NCBI GenBank assembly: GCA_026399755.1
Contig: JAPLQI010000111.1
Location: 21,210-85,209, forward strand
From: Pseudomonadota bacterium
GTDB taxonomy: Bacteria > Pseudomonadota > Gammaproteobacteria > Burkholderiales > Chitinibacteraceae
DNA: 64,000 bases
Reading direction: 5' to 3'
The notes under the pieces were generated by a model. That model saw only the letters and a list, made by a program, of their open reading frames with translations, had not been told where the DNA came from and did no database searches. Made by a program: the position numbers and the translations under genes. Positions 39,387-49,847 of the stretch are shown here, one piece after another (the stretch's first letter is position 1; every line of letters starts with the position of its first letter).

Positions 39387-40949
39387 CTAACGCTGAATTG
39401 ATGGAGGCATTATCAATTTATCTTTTGGATTTGGGCTACGCCAAAATTGCTCCTTATTTTTTTCAAAATCGAACCCGCTATTTTCACAGCTGCTCTTAAT
39501 TATTTCATCAAGATTTATTTTCTGAATAGAATCAACGATAATTCCATCTTCGCTATATGCCAACCTCACACAGTAGCCTACTGCAAATCCAATATCCATC
39601 ATTACATAATACTGTTGAATCGGTTGTGTAGAAAAGTAAGAGCGTACAACTTCAGAATTAAACAACAATTCAGCCTCATAATTATCACCCAATCTACAAT
39701 ATATCAACGCCAAATTAATGTACACATCTACCCTATCACTAACCTCTTTCGCCCTAATAAAGAAACCTAAAGCATCTTCATCCCTACCATAGTCTTTCAA
39801 AATACCTGCATAATTAATGGAAATTAACTCACTCACGGCATTATTATCGACAGCAGCTTGAAAACATTCCATTGCTAGCTGATGTCTACCAAGGTTCTTC
39901 AGCAACAATGCTTTATTATTATATGCATCACAAAAGCTCACACTTTTACTGATGGCCACATCATAAAAACCAACCGCAGCATCATAATCTTCAATAGCTG
40001 TAGATATCAAAGCAAAATTAAATGCAATATGCTCATCAATATCCATTTTTTCGTTTACTTCATCAAACAAAAACTTAGACTTAACATAGTCACCAGACCA
40101 ATAGCATGCTAATGCATAATTATGCAACATTTCAAATGTATCATCCTTTCGATACCATGCCTCAAAGATTGTCTCAGCCCGAGAAAACTCATTAAACTGT
40201 GCGCAACAATATGCGGCTAGGCTATAGTCTCTGATTGACAAACTGGGGAGTTCAAGTAATTTATTTACGTACCTCATAGCCAATTCATTATTCGACATTG
40301 ACAATACATACGCGCACCCAGCAACAATCGAACGAGTGGTTCTATAAATTTCAGCGAGTGGCTTTATCTCTGCATATGCAGCCTCGAACTTGTTTTCATT
40401 AACTAACAAGTGAAAAGATTTTACTTTTTCAATTACAGGCTGAGCAATATCACCTACCGTTTCTCCCATCGAGAAAATAGTACTTTCCAAATCAGAAATA
40501 TTATAATTAAAAATACTCTTTATATTGTAGTCTAAGCAGGCAGCATGAAAATGCTTTATAGTATCCGCATTCAACAAGGATAACTTATCCACATGGATCG
40601 TTTTATTAAAGTGCGTATCCACCCGCCTCAAGTATAAACTTTGAGAGTCAATATCATACAATATAAGAAAGACTGGTCGACCATAAGCTTTCCAATATTG
40701 AATATTTTGCTCAGTAACAGTTATCGAAAAATCACCACTTGCAAGCTTTTTAGCTTCTGTTCTAGACTTTACCTGAATACCAACAAAACAATTAATACCA
40801 TTAATAGAATATTTATTATCTAGCTCTACTTCGAGATCAATCCCCTTGTCGTGAGAAGATACTTCTCTAACTAGAGTCTTCAGTTTGGACATAATAAAAC
40901 CAAAATATTTAATCCCTTCCTGCTCTACATGTCGTCTATCATCACTCAT
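39387..40949 (-). CDS. DUF4365 (PD-(D/E)XK-like) nuclease with TPR array, defence candidate
   Basis: 520 aa. The N-terminal ~150 residues match the DUF4365 pattern: HDKGIDLEVEL (D38, E42) followed by a strand with GIQVKSR (Q59, K61), a restriction-like nuclease core. From about 170 to 440 there are repeated helical pairs of TPR type (ALACYWSGDYVKSKFLF, AYNNKALLLKNLGRHQLAMECFQAAV, YINLALIYCRLGDNYEAELLF). Nuclease-TPR fusions of this kind are common in defence islands. It is the cargo gene next to the left transposon end and has its own promoter region. Confidence 0.7.
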   Translation of the reverse strand: MSDDRRHVEQEGIKYFGFIMSKLKTLVREVSSHDKGIDLEVELDNKYSINGINCFVGIQVKSRTEAKKLASGDFSITVTEQNIQYWKAYGRPVFLILYDIDSQSLYLRRVDTHFNKTIHVDKLSLLNADTIKHFHAACLDYNIKSIFNYNISDLESTIFSMGETVGDIAQPVIEKVKSFHLLVNENKFEAAYAEIKPLAEIYRTTRSIVAGCAYVLSMSNNELAMRYVNKLLELPSLSIRDYSLAAYCCAQFNEFSRAETIFEAWYRKDDTFEMLHNYALACYWSGDYVKSKFLFDEVNEKMDIDEHIAFNFALISTAIEDYDAAVGFYDVAISKSVSFCDAYNNKALLLKNLGRHQLAMECFQAAVDNNAVSELISINYAGILKDYGRDEDALGFFIRAKEVSDRVDVYINLALIYCRLGDNYEAELLFNSEVVRSYFSTQPIQQYYVMMDIGFAVGYCVRLAYSEDGIIVDSIQKINLDEIIKSSCENSGFDFEKNKEQFWRSPNPKDKLIMPPSIQR

Positions 40950-41302
40950 ATAAATAAACTTTTCCTTTAATTGACTTCAATTAATCAGACGAGTCGTTAT
41001 CATACCGCTCTACTATAGTGCAATTAGCGATCCAAGCCCCTAGATGTACGCGCGCCACACCACATTTACATCAAACACCCAGTCAAGTAGCGATAAGCGA
41101 TTAAAGATTGCGACAAACTTTTAAAACACAAACCCCCAACCACACACAAGCATAAAATGCTAGCAACAATACACAAAAGAATAAAAAGCAGTAGTTAATC
41201 CAAGAACTTATAAACCTATAAATAAGTTTTTATCAATCTTCAAACCCAACTCAATGCTCTGATCAGGAAGCTAAGTGTCTTGATCTTTCATTAAGCACCT
41301 AT
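40950..41302. other. Gene-free spacer within the left cargo
   Basis: 353 bases with no gene. It holds the promoter region of the leftward DUF4365 gene (ribosome site AAAGGA about 13 bases before its start) and the downstream end of the SMC-like gene. No strong terminator was seen. Confidence 0.5.
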
Positions 41303-43957
41303 TCATCTGCGAATGCGGAGATCCAAGGCATCAATACATTCTAAGCGGGAAACTACGAGTTCCACTTCAACTCGGTCGAATTCGTCCCTATCCTCCGCCT
41401 CGTGTGTCCCTCCATTCAGATATTTCCAAGTAAGGTTCGAGGCACTTAGAATTTGTTCCAAAGCTTCATGTAACGGCGCTTTGCTTGGGTGGTCAAATGT
41501 ACCTGCGCGGTGAAGCTTGATACGAATCGCATCACACAGATCCCGCACATTCAACGGCGAAGTTGGTCCGTGCATAGTTAATCTGAGTTCGCCCAACTCA
41601 TGCGAGCCCAGCCACTTCCAAGCCTTATTCGAAAGCATCTCCAAGGCGCGCCTAGAATTTGCCAACGCGTCACGTAGCTGAAATCGATTAAGGTCGTTGC
41701 GAGCCTTGTCGATGTAGGCACTGCTAGGAACATCCCGATGCACGCGTGGATGGTGGTCTCCCTCGTGGTGTGTCAAAGCGTATTCTTGACAGTCTGCGCG
41801 CCGTTCCTGCGGAATAGCGTTTCTGATGTCCTTAATAAATTCGGGGCTGTGGCATGTGACTAAGATCTGCGTTGACTGAAAACGATTACCAGCGAAAATA
41901 GTTTCCCTAATACCGTGACGATGGTCGTGATCAATAGCATTCACAGCATCATCAAAAACTAAAAGCGGTGAGTTGATTCTCGTGGCCTTAGCAAGAAGAA
42001 TCGCTAGTCCGAGGCATCGAATATGACCTTCACTCAGCACTTGCAGGGCATCGAAACGCCGGTTAGGAGCAAGACGGAACGCTAGTTGGATACGTTGTTC
42101 ACCTGTGAGAGGTAAGTAAAGTTGAGCGAGTTTGTCTTCGTCACGGTCTCCTCTGTTGAATTCGTTGTAAAGATCGCGAGCCAAGTCTCCTAACCCTTCT
42201 ATTAGCATTCCGGGAAGCTCGTTTCTGAATCGCCTCAAGTAAGGGATGAACGCATCGTAAGCAGCACGGATAGGAGCATCGCGCAAAATGTCGAGTCGTT
42301 CCCGTTCTGCGTCAGCAATGAGAACAGCGTTGTCCGCATCAAAGGCGGCGATACGTGCACGAGCAATAGTTGCATCATAGGAGATCCTCCGACGAGACTC
42401 ATTCCTCCGTTCGATATGACGCTGACGCACCAGTAGATCGTCGCGCTCAGCAGCGAGCTCGCTTCGACGTTCGAGCTGCGCCCGAGTGATTTGATCTGCG
42501 ACAGAGATGCTGTCGGCCATGACATAGAGTTGCTCAATAAATGCGGCCTCGACTCCCTGGCTTGCCTCCGGCAGACAGGCTCCCATCCACCTGTTTTTCC
42601 CTTCCAATCTAACCGTAAGTTCTTGGAGTTGCCGCCCCAATATTGTTTCAGCCTCACTATTAGATCTAACGAAACTTAACAGTTTAACCAAGATAGCGTG
42701 TAGTTCGGTCGAAGCTGAAGCCAGATCATCACGCAGCCGATCCTGATGCTCTTGGAGCTCGGCTAACTCGCGAAGCACATCCAACCCAGCACGGGCCTTA
42801 TGAAACGGATTGCTCCTCACTTGATCCAATGGAGTCTCACAGGCGGGACACTGATCGATGCTTTCGACCTCCAGCGCTGCAACGGCTCCATATAACGCCC
42901 GAAACGAAACGTCGCTCGCGCGACGTTCTAACTCGCGCGTAGTGCTAATCAGAGCCATCGACACGGCATTAACGAGCTCGAAAGCCGCAGCGAGGCTGAA
43001 ACGATCCACTCCAATTATCAAACCTGGTACCGCATCAAGTAAGCCGTTCAGTTCGGCCAGCCGCCCGGGCAACTCTGCCGAACCAATAAATTCCTGCAGG
43101 CCCGCGAAAGTCATCTCAGCCCTAAACTCCATCGAGTAAAGCTCATTTTCCGCGTCGTGCTGAGCAAGCCTTTCAGTTTCGGTACTCGTAGTCACTTGGT
43201 CTACAGCAAGAACCTCTTGCTTAAGCCGTAACTCGCGCTGTTTGCGAGGGTCTACAATCAATGCTGGGTCGATATGTTCGTTGAAGCGATTGCAGAAATC
43301 ATTGAACTTCTCCATACCAAATAACGTGGAGATCAACTCTGTACGTTGCCCAGGAGAGCGCTGCGCTATCCGCGAAAAAGCGTCGATCCGGTTCTTCTCA
43401 ATAAAGCAGAAGCGATAAACATCCGCGTTAACCCCAACGGGTACCTCGAGGCGATCTACTCCAGTAGCCATGAGACGGGGCTCAACGAAATGGGCAGCAT
43501 GGATATTACGCAAATACGCAGCCTCATCAAGGCGTTTTAATCCAGCCTCCTCGACAGACCCCAGCATAGCACGCTCGATCGCCTCGCAAATGCTGGACTT
43601 ACCCGCGCCATTTGGACCATAGAAAAGGACGACGCGGCGCTGCAGGTCAAAAATTTCCTCGCGCACAAAGCCCCTAAATGGCCCGATGGCCAAGCTACGA
43701 AGCCTCGTCCAAGGCCATTCCGCCGCAGGGTCTTCGTCTTGCTCACCAGGCAAATCTGCGGCAGTCGTAGCAAAGACTCTACGACAGAGGGAGGCTAAGT
43801 GGATCGCTCGTGCATTGCGTTGGGGAGCAGTTTCTGCAATAGCTTCAAAATCGCTGTATATCAAATTTGCCAACTGCCTGACGTGGTCAGGGGGGGCCGG
43901 CTGTAATGCATTTAGCCAGCGCAAGAAACTCATATAGTCCTGTTTGGCCGTTGCCAC
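41303..43957 (-). CDS. SMC/Rad50-like ATPase with zinc-hook-like motif (defence candidate, LmuB-like)
   Basis: 884 aa. Walker A is at G114-S121 (GPNGAGKS), the ABC signature at 641-645 (LSEGH) and Walker B at D669/D670 (LLVFDDAVNAIDHD), with the distance between them taken up by a helical arm. A CPAC motif (C370, C373) lies in the middle of the arm, as in the Rad50 zinc hook. An 80-residue N-terminal domain and a ~200-residue C-terminal helical domain flank the ATPase. LmuB of Lamassu systems is a similar SMC-like protein. It starts 22 bases after the nSTAND nuclease gene, so they form one unit. Base composition is visibly more G+C-rich than the tns genes. Confidence 0.78.
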   Translation of the reverse strand: MATAKQDYMSFLRWLNALQPAPPDHVRQLANLIYSDFEAIAETAPQRNARAIHLASLCRRVFATTAADLPGEQDEDPAAEWPWTRLRSLAIGPFRGFVREEIFDLQRRVVLFYGPNGAGKSSICEAIERAMLGSVEEAGLKRLDEAAYLRNIHAAHFVEPRLMATGVDRLEVPVGVNADVYRFCFIEKNRIDAFSRIAQRSPGQRTELISTLFGMEKFNDFCNRFNEHIDPALIVDPRKQRELRLKQEVLAVDQVTTSTETERLAQHDAENELYSMEFRAEMTFAGLQEFIGSAELPGRLAELNGLLDAVPGLIIGVDRFSLAAAFELVNAVSMALISTTRELERRASDVSFRALYGAVAALEVESIDQCPACETPLDQVRSNPFHKARAGLDVLRELAELQEHQDRLRDDLASASTELHAILVKLLSFVRSNSEAETILGRQLQELTVRLEGKNRWMGACLPEASQGVEAAFIEQLYVMADSISVADQITRAQLERRSELAAERDDLLVRQRHIERRNESRRRISYDATIARARIAAFDADNAVLIADAERERLDILRDAPIRAAYDAFIPYLRRFRNELPGMLIEGLGDLARDLYNEFNRGDRDEDKLAQLYLPLTGEQRIQLAFRLAPNRRFDALQVLSEGHIRCLGLAILLAKATRINSPLLVFDDAVNAIDHDHRHGIRETIFAGNRFQSTQILVTCHSPEFIKDIRNAIPQERRADCQEYALTHHEGDHHPRVHRDVPSSAYIDKARNDLNRFQLRDALANSRRALEMLSNKAWKWLGSHELGELRLTMHGPTSPLNVRDLCDAIRIKLHRAGTFDHPSKAPLHEALEQILSASNLTWKYLNGGTHEAEDRDEFDRVEVELVVSRLECIDALDLRIRR

Positions 43958-43979
43958 CTGCTTCTCCTTAGTTCCTTAC

Positions 43980-46900
43980 CTAAATGTCAAAACCAGCGTG
44001 CAGCCAATTATCCAAAGGTTCATAAATTTGTTTTGGTTTTTTCAGCGATAAGGAGCGTGCCGCACTGCCGAGCACTCTCAGTTCTTCCAAAAACTCGCTG
44101 CAATGAGCCTTATGGTTTTCCATTTTATTAGAAAGTAATTCGTAGGTGTACCAAAGTAAGGGTGGAAATTCTCTCACTAATTTCGTATACATTTGCCATC
44201 CCTCCTCACGTATCACAGTACTACTAAAGTTTTCTACGAACAAATGATGTGCCAAGTTGATAAGTACCAGATCACCTGTAAATTGCTCTAAAAACTCTTG
44301 CCGATATGGTATAGGCACCCACTTTTCGAGCTCGTTATAGCTGTTTGTCGCCATTGGGGCGACTTCAACCATTTTTTGGAAATATTCCTCCCTAATCTCG
44401 TCGTCTAGGTCGAGTCCAAACACCCCCCCCCATGCCTCAGTCAGGAACTCCCCCCCCGAATGCGTAACATACTCCAGCAACATGTCAAATACTAAATCCG
44501 CTTGCTCTTTGCCCAGCAATGAGATCAGCTCACTTAAATGATTGTTACGGCTACTAATCAAATACCATAGGGCTTGGCGGAAGCATGGATGATTGGCATC
44601 CTCTGCGACTGCTTTCAAAACAGGCTCCCAAACGTTTTTTGCAAAGCGCCGAGACGCCGAGTATTCAATGGCTGGGTGATCGCTGGCATATAAACGCACT
44701 ATTGCCTTGAGCAAATTGGGAGACAACGTACGAACCAAATCTTCGGCGGCCCCCCCAAGATCGATGCCTTCTGGAAGAATTGCGTGCTGAACGACTTCTG
44801 GCACTAGAGGGCGAGAAATGGCTGCGGCACGCAACCAATTTTCATCTTGACTCGAAACCGTCAATTGCTCAATGACAGACGTATGTTCTTCGGGTGTCAG
44901 ATCGTTCCATCTATCAACAAGATCCGTGACAATCCGAATCCTCGCTCCCGTACCAGGAACACGCAGGAGGGAGGCTACACGCTTGGCGCGATAACTTGGA
45001 TCATTCTCCGTAGAATCCAACATGATGGTAGTTACGCCAAGAAGAAAATCATCCGGCTGCGTTCTTTTTGCAAAGTCCATCAAGAATGTAATCCATGCAT
45101 CCACGATGGCTAGAGAGACAGCGGGCTCAATGTGCTTGATGGCCACTTCCATCACAGCATAGAGTCTTGCAGCCTGATGCATTGGCAAAATGGTGAGGCG
45201 AGTCAACACCACAGGCATCAATGCCTCAAAGAGTGGCCATGGGGGGGTGTTACCCGTTTCTTCTGGCCGTTCAAACTTCACAAGATGACCAATCAAAATA
45301 AACGCTGAGACAGGAGAGCCGGCCATCTTTACTAGCCCTGCTCGAAGGGAATCACGCCGCTCCTGGGTACATTTCCACCAAACTGCAACCGTTGCTTTAA
45401 AGGCCTTAGACACGATTGCAGGTTGTTCTTCACTAAATATCTGTGCAAGCAGAACCTCATCGTTCTCACGCTGGAGGCAAAGCCATGCTTTCGTCGCAGG
45501 AGCCCTTATCAGAGTTGCTAGTTCAAAGCTGAGCAATCGGCTGATGATATGGGCTGTTGCCCGATTTGGGTTGGATGACAAAAACTCTGCAGCTTCAGCG
45601 GCAGCCTCCGCAGATACGGAAAAATGACCCGTATCCGACAATTCCGTCAAGGTTTTCTCGACCATTGTTTTAGATATCGGCCTACCAAGGAAAGAGGTTT
45701 CAATCACGTTACCAACCGGCTTCGGAATAAAAGGCCGATCATTGGCCCATTTGATTACATCACGCCCGAACGTAATAACATTCCACACTCCCCCAGAAGA
45801 GATTTCCTCACGCTGTTCGTCGGTACATTTGCCGAACCGTCGAGCAAGGAACTGCAGGCACTTTTCACGCACATCTGGCCACATCGATTTCATTCCATCG
45901 ATCGCCATAATCATAATTTTCTCTTGGGCTTCTGATGTATTTAACCGCTCATATATCCAAGATAAATTCGCCGCGGCAGCATTTGCGGTATCTGACGACA
46001 AACTGAAAAGGCATCTTTCGACTATCGCCAGCGCGCGACTCATTGAAGAATGAGTATCCGCATCAAGGAGAAGTTCCGAGCCGGCACGGTAAGAAGGATG
46101 AGTGAATCGGTAACCTTTATTCATTGGAAGCTCGATTATTCGACGAATTTCCAATTGCTCCAGCTTTGTATCTTGCTCGTCTGTTAACGTGGGCTCGCTG
46201 TCATACACAAATAACGCATCCGGAAGAGGAGTCAACGTTTTTGAATTTGCCCCCATAGACATCTTAGTTCCAGAAACATTAACCACCCCCGGCCGATCAG
46301 GTGCACCATGTCCTAGAGCAAAGGCGAGTTCCATGTGAGCAATCAATCTGGTCTGGGTAGTACCGACCGCCATAGCTGCAGCCACTTTGTCTAGCCCATC
46401 CAAGCGAAATGCCATTGCTAGGGCCGAAGCGTCTTGCCGCGCTAACCGTTTGATATCTTCGAGACTGCAATCTTGCGATAAATGAGCATGGTTGACGGCC
46501 AAGTGCACTAAGCAACCCGGCTCTAGATCGAGCGCGCCCGACAAAAGAATATCTCGAACACGCTCTGCCAGTGGAGATGGAACACCCTGCAGCTTGCACT
46601 CCTGACTCCACAACTGCGCGAGAAAGTTTCCGACCTTATTCTCAAGCGGAATCCAAGATGCGCCAGCGATCTTGATTTCTGCGACCTTACTTTTTCTCGT
46701 CACTTCAAGAAGTCGATCCTCTGCCTGAGCGACCACCAATTTTCGGTTAGATGGAAGCGATTTCAGCACGCGCTCAAGGGCCGCGAACTCACGTGCTGGA
46801 GCGTCAGTAGGGTGTGCACTGCCAAACGGGTCGTCAACTATGGCCAACCGTGCTTCGGACACAGGATCCATCAAAAAGCGCTGAGCCGCATCAATGCTCT

Positions 46901-47825
46901 CAACGATACCCACCTTGTAACCTTTTGACTGCAGATTCGCGGCGATCCAACGAGCGGTAGACGTTTTGCCGATCCGAGGTGGTCCAGAAAGAAGCAGAAA
47001 GCCCTGTTTCGACAGCATACTTAGCAGCTCATCCTCGTCGCCGCGCTTTAGATAATTTGCTGGTAGAAGCGGGTTGCTCGGGCGATACTGGGAAATAAGC
47101 GCCCGAAATACAGGAAGGACGTCGTTACCCGTGCGCTTCTCGCTGACCACGATCGCTTCAAGCTTACTCAATATTTCCGACACCACATCTGGCGGCATGC
47201 CGTGAATGTACGTCAACTGTTGAAACAGCTCATGCTCAACCTTTGCGTCATCAATCAACTCAACGAGTTTAATACGATGTGCTGCTTGCCTCAGAGCAGA
47301 TTCTGCTAACCCAGAAATATAGGTATTAATGCGATTCCGACGACTCTCAGTTAGAGTCGTATCGTTTTTCTTAGCGACCGCGTATTTTGCAAAACCAGTT
47401 TGAAGTGCGGCCACGTCTATCTTTTTAATGCTGCCAAGCTTTCGTTGTGAACCTATGTCATCACCATCTAATCCCACGCAGAAAACTGATGAAGCATCGT
47501 CAGACCTTGCTGTGGCGATTATTAACGCAATACGGTTTTTGTCATGCACTACACGCTCAAGCAATGATTGGGATGCCTCGTGCTCCGGAAAGTGAGCCAT
47601 CCAACTAGCCAAAGTGCCCATATCTATTTTGGTGCTGCTACCTTTGACCTGAATTTCAATAGGCACATAGTCTGCCCCATCAATCAAGTTTAATTGAGCA
47701 TCCTCACCGTTCTTTGGTTCGATATGAAGTTGAGCTTGCATATCCTCCATAAACATAAGACCAATAAGAATGCATACCCGATCCTGAAACTGATATTTTT
47801 GTTGTCCAACTATTTCAATCGACAT
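43980..47825 (-). CDS. PD-(D/E)XK-type nuclease fused to nSTAND3-like ATPase and helical repeats
   Basis: 1281 aa from the ATG at 47,825 (MSIEIVGQQKYQFQDRV); a TTG 12 codons earlier is possible. Residues 1-120 look like a nuclease of the Cap4/Mrr type (YQFQDRV..., acidic residues, then IEIQVKG with a QxK). A P-loop GPPRIGKT lies at about 281-288 and IVDDPFG at about 329-335; the DDPFG form is characteristic of nSTAND3 NTPases. The remaining ~850 residues are helical, HEAT-like, and fit a sensor array. Such effector-STAND-repeat proteins (Avs type) detect phage proteins. It pairs with the SMC-like gene downstream. Confidence 0.75.
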   Translation of the reverse strand: MSIEIVGQQKYQFQDRVCILIGLMFMEDMQAQLHIEPKNGEDAQLNLIDGADYVPIEIQVKGSSTKIDMGTLASWMAHFPEHEASQSLLERVVHDKNRIALIIATARSDDASSVFCVGLDGDDIGSQRKLGSIKKIDVAALQTGFAKYAVAKKNDTTLTESRRNRINTYISGLAESALRQAAHRIKLVELIDDAKVEHELFQQLTYIHGMPPDVVSEILSKLEAIVVSEKRTGNDVLPVFRALISQYRPSNPLLPANYLKRGDEDELLSMLSKQGFLLLSGPPRIGKTSTARWIAANLQSKGYKVGIVESIDAAQRFLMDPVSEARLAIVDDPFGSAHPTDAPAREFAALERVLKSLPSNRKLVVAQAEDRLLEVTRKSKVAEIKIAGASWIPLENKVGNFLAQLWSQECKLQGVPSPLAERVRDILLSGALDLEPGCLVHLAVNHAHLSQDCSLEDIKRLARQDASALAMAFRLDGLDKVAAAMAVGTTQTRLIAHMELAFALGHGAPDRPGVVNVSGTKMSMGANSKTLTPLPDALFVYDSEPTLTDEQDTKLEQLEIRRIIELPMNKGYRFTHPSYRAGSELLLDADTHSSMSRALAIVERCLFSLSSDTANAAAANLSWIYERLNTSEAQEKIMIMAIDGMKSMWPDVREKCLQFLARRFGKCTDEQREEISSGGVWNVITFGRDVIKWANDRPFIPKPVGNVIETSFLGRPISKTMVEKTLTELSDTGHFSVSAEAAAEAAEFLSSNPNRATAHIISRLLSFELATLIRAPATKAWLCLQRENDEVLLAQIFSEEQPAIVSKAFKATVAVWWKCTQERRDSLRAGLVKMAGSPVSAFILIGHLVKFERPEETGNTPPWPLFEALMPVVLTRLTILPMHQAARLYAVMEVAIKHIEPAVSLAIVDAWITFLMDFAKRTQPDDFLLGVTTIMLDSTENDPSYRAKRVASLLRVPGTGARIRIVTDLVDRWNDLTPEEHTSVIEQLTVSSQDENWLRAAAISRPLVPEVVQHAILPEGIDLGGAAEDLVRTLSPNLLKAIVRLYASDHPAIEYSASRRFAKNVWEPVLKAVAEDANHPCFRQALWYLISSRNNHLSELISLLGKEQADLVFDMLLEYVTHSGGEFLTEAWGGVFGLDLDDEIREEYFQKMVEVAPMATNSYNELEKWVPIPYRQEFLEQFTGDLVLINLAHHLFVENFSSTVIREEGWQMYTKLVREFPPLLWYTYELLSNKMENHKAHCSEFLEELRVLGSAARSLSLKKPKQIYEPLDNWLHAGFDI

Positions 47826-48001
47826 ATTTTTCTTAGGTTGTTTATCTAATCTGATTGCCAAATACTATCGGATATTTTGGTGGGCATGCGCAGAGAATAT
47901 ATTACATCGAGTATTCTAAAGACAGTGCTGTATGATTTTGCGAGGATGAAAATAGATCATAAAAATGCGCAATCTGAATTACGGCCAACAAAGAGTATTT
48001 T

Positions 48002-49837
48002 TTAAACCCTTATACTAATTTTCTTCATCGCTAAAAATAGCTTTAACTTTGCGGATCTTTGCCAAACGTATTGTCGGCAATACGCATCAGGAAGAGTGGG
48101 CGCCGCAGCAGGAAAAATGCCTTCTGCCATTAAAATTGATGGTAGATGCCTAGGGCTGGTTTGAAATATCTGAGCAAGCTCAGAACCAAAACAATAATGC
48201 TTCTGAAATCGTTTCAGCTCTGACAACGAAATCCATTGCGTTGCACGACGGCCGACTAACTTAGTTTCGCAACGTAACAGCCCAAGCCTAACCAAAGCAT
48301 AAGCAACCTCTTGCTTCACACCTAAAATGCTTGCTGCCTCGATGACGCTTAATTCATTCTTTGCATTAAGTCGATGTTGTTTAATCCAGAGGTCAATTTC
48401 TTCACGCTCGAACTGCCAAAATCCCATTTCAAGCACACTTGCACCAGCGATGGTGCTGACATGAATTTGCTGGGCATGGACTGCACGAATAAGTGAGACG
48501 AACTCCTGGCTGTTCCCGACAAACTGAGTAAACGACTTCAAAGAGAATAATTCCTTGCTCTCATTCTCTTCGGGTTTGATTTGTACGGCAGTCAACTGCG
48601 CGAGTGAGTCAAAACTAAACCACCAGCACTCGCCAGATTTCGGGGTTCCGCCAACAGCAACCAATAATCCTGCCTTAATTAACTGCCGTACCCTCAACTC
48701 AGAAATTGCCAGCGTTTCTGAAACTTGATTGAGTGTTTGAAGATTGATCAGGGACTTCGCCATTTGCTCAACGTGCAATCGATCAACCAACCGTTCAACT
48801 CGGCCACTGGCATGGCTTAACGAATTCGATGGTATTTCCCCTGCATCGGCCATTCGAATCAGTAGCGAAGGGTCAACGCCTACTTTTCTCGCGACATCTG
48901 AGACTGGAGCCCATCGATGATTTTGTATTACCCCGACATCTAAATTCTTATTACGAAAAGCAAGAGGCCCACTCCAATTCTCGTGGATGAATTGCTCAAA
49001 AGCCCTCCTAACAAAATCAAATTGAGGGTCAGCCAACTCAATATATATATCCCGATAAATCGGCCCAAAAGCATGCGATATTTTCCAATGCTCTTTAGCC
49101 TTTCTCTTGAGCATAATTTGCTTAAGTAGCTCGTGAAACCCATCTGGCCAAGATCGCATAGCTGCTGCAGCATATCGGCTCACCATTGCGGCAAGAGATA
49201 ATGATCCAGCGTTTTTCAAATAAAGCCCACCGTGCTCAATCTGAGCTGCCCGAAATCCAAAACGCAATGCAACCTCATGAAAATCATCAAGTTTCAGCTC
49301 CCATATAGAACTACTTGAATCACTAAAGCCATTTAATTTACGTCTTAGCAGTTTTGCGAACCAGATTTCGTCTGCAGATCCCTTCGTTAGATTATTCAGT
49401 CCTTCAAATGCGAGTGATTGATTGCACTGCATACAGGAGCAGTTAGTTATTGAATTCAACGAAACCTTCGCTCGGCAATGCACGCACTGATCTAGAAGGT
49501 GTATTTGATGCTCAACACACACGGAACCAAGCATCAAATGCCACTCCGACCTCCAATACTTCATACCCGTTAAACACAAAGGGCAATACTTGTGCTTTCG
49601 AAAATTCAAAAGCCTTGCAGATCGAGTTACAGGCACTCGAAGCTCTTGAAGTTCACGATGCCAACTTTTCGGGCTATTTTTTAAGAAAGCACTAGCCTTC
49701 ACCACATCATCTGACGCGCCCCAAAATAAATTCAAGACCTCAGATGCATCCAATGAATTCAGATTCGCTAAGCGGCATAAAAAACTAAGCAGACTCTCAT
49801 CTCGATGTGGTGAAGAGCTACAAATTAACCCCAGCAT
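48002..49837 (-). CDS. tniQ: TniQ/TnsD-family target selector, large (611 aa)
   Basis: 611 aa. The N-terminal TniQ domain (DESLLSFLCRLANLN) leads into a zinc-binding region: C85/C88, C107/H110, C118/C121 and C133/C135/C138. The remaining ~400 residues contain several HTH-like segments (VSDVARKVGVDPSLLIRMADAG, VSETLAISELRVRQLIKAG, VIEAASILGVKQEVAYALVRLG). A long DNA-binding tail is what distinguishes TnsD, which reads a fixed attachment site, from short TniQ proteins. It is therefore the likely gyrB-site reader. It starts 10 bases after the smaller tniQ gene. Confidence 0.85.
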   Translation of the reverse strand: MLGLICSSSPHRDESLLSFLCRLANLNSLDASEVLNLFWGASDDVVKASAFLKNSPKSWHRELQELRVPVTRSARLLNFRKHKYCPLCLTGMKYWRSEWHLMLGSVCVEHQIHLLDQCVHCRAKVSLNSITNCSCMQCNQSLAFEGLNNLTKGSADEIWFAKLLRRKLNGFSDSSSSIWELKLDDFHEVALRFGFRAAQIEHGGLYLKNAGSLSLAAMVSRYAAAAMRSWPDGFHELLKQIMLKRKAKEHWKISHAFGPIYRDIYIELADPQFDFVRRAFEQFIHENWSGPLAFRNKNLDVGVIQNHRWAPVSDVARKVGVDPSLLIRMADAGEIPSNSLSHASGRVERLVDRLHVEQMAKSLINLQTLNQVSETLAISELRVRQLIKAGLLVAVGGTPKSGECWWFSFDSLAQLTAVQIKPEENESKELFSLKSFTQFVGNSQEFVSLIRAVHAQQIHVSTIAGASVLEMGFWQFEREEIDLWIKQHRLNAKNELSVIEAASILGVKQEVAYALVRLGLLRCETKLVGRRATQWISLSELKRFQKHYCFGSELAQIFQTSPRHLPSILMAEGIFPAAAPTLPDAYCRQYVWQRSAKLKLFLAMKKISIRV

Positions 49838-49847
49838 TTTTAGTTTC

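Noticed and set aside
44847..46053. Several plus-strand frames of 90-100 codons opposite the nSTAND3-like gene
   Set aside because: They are antisense shadows of a long coding region and show no family features.
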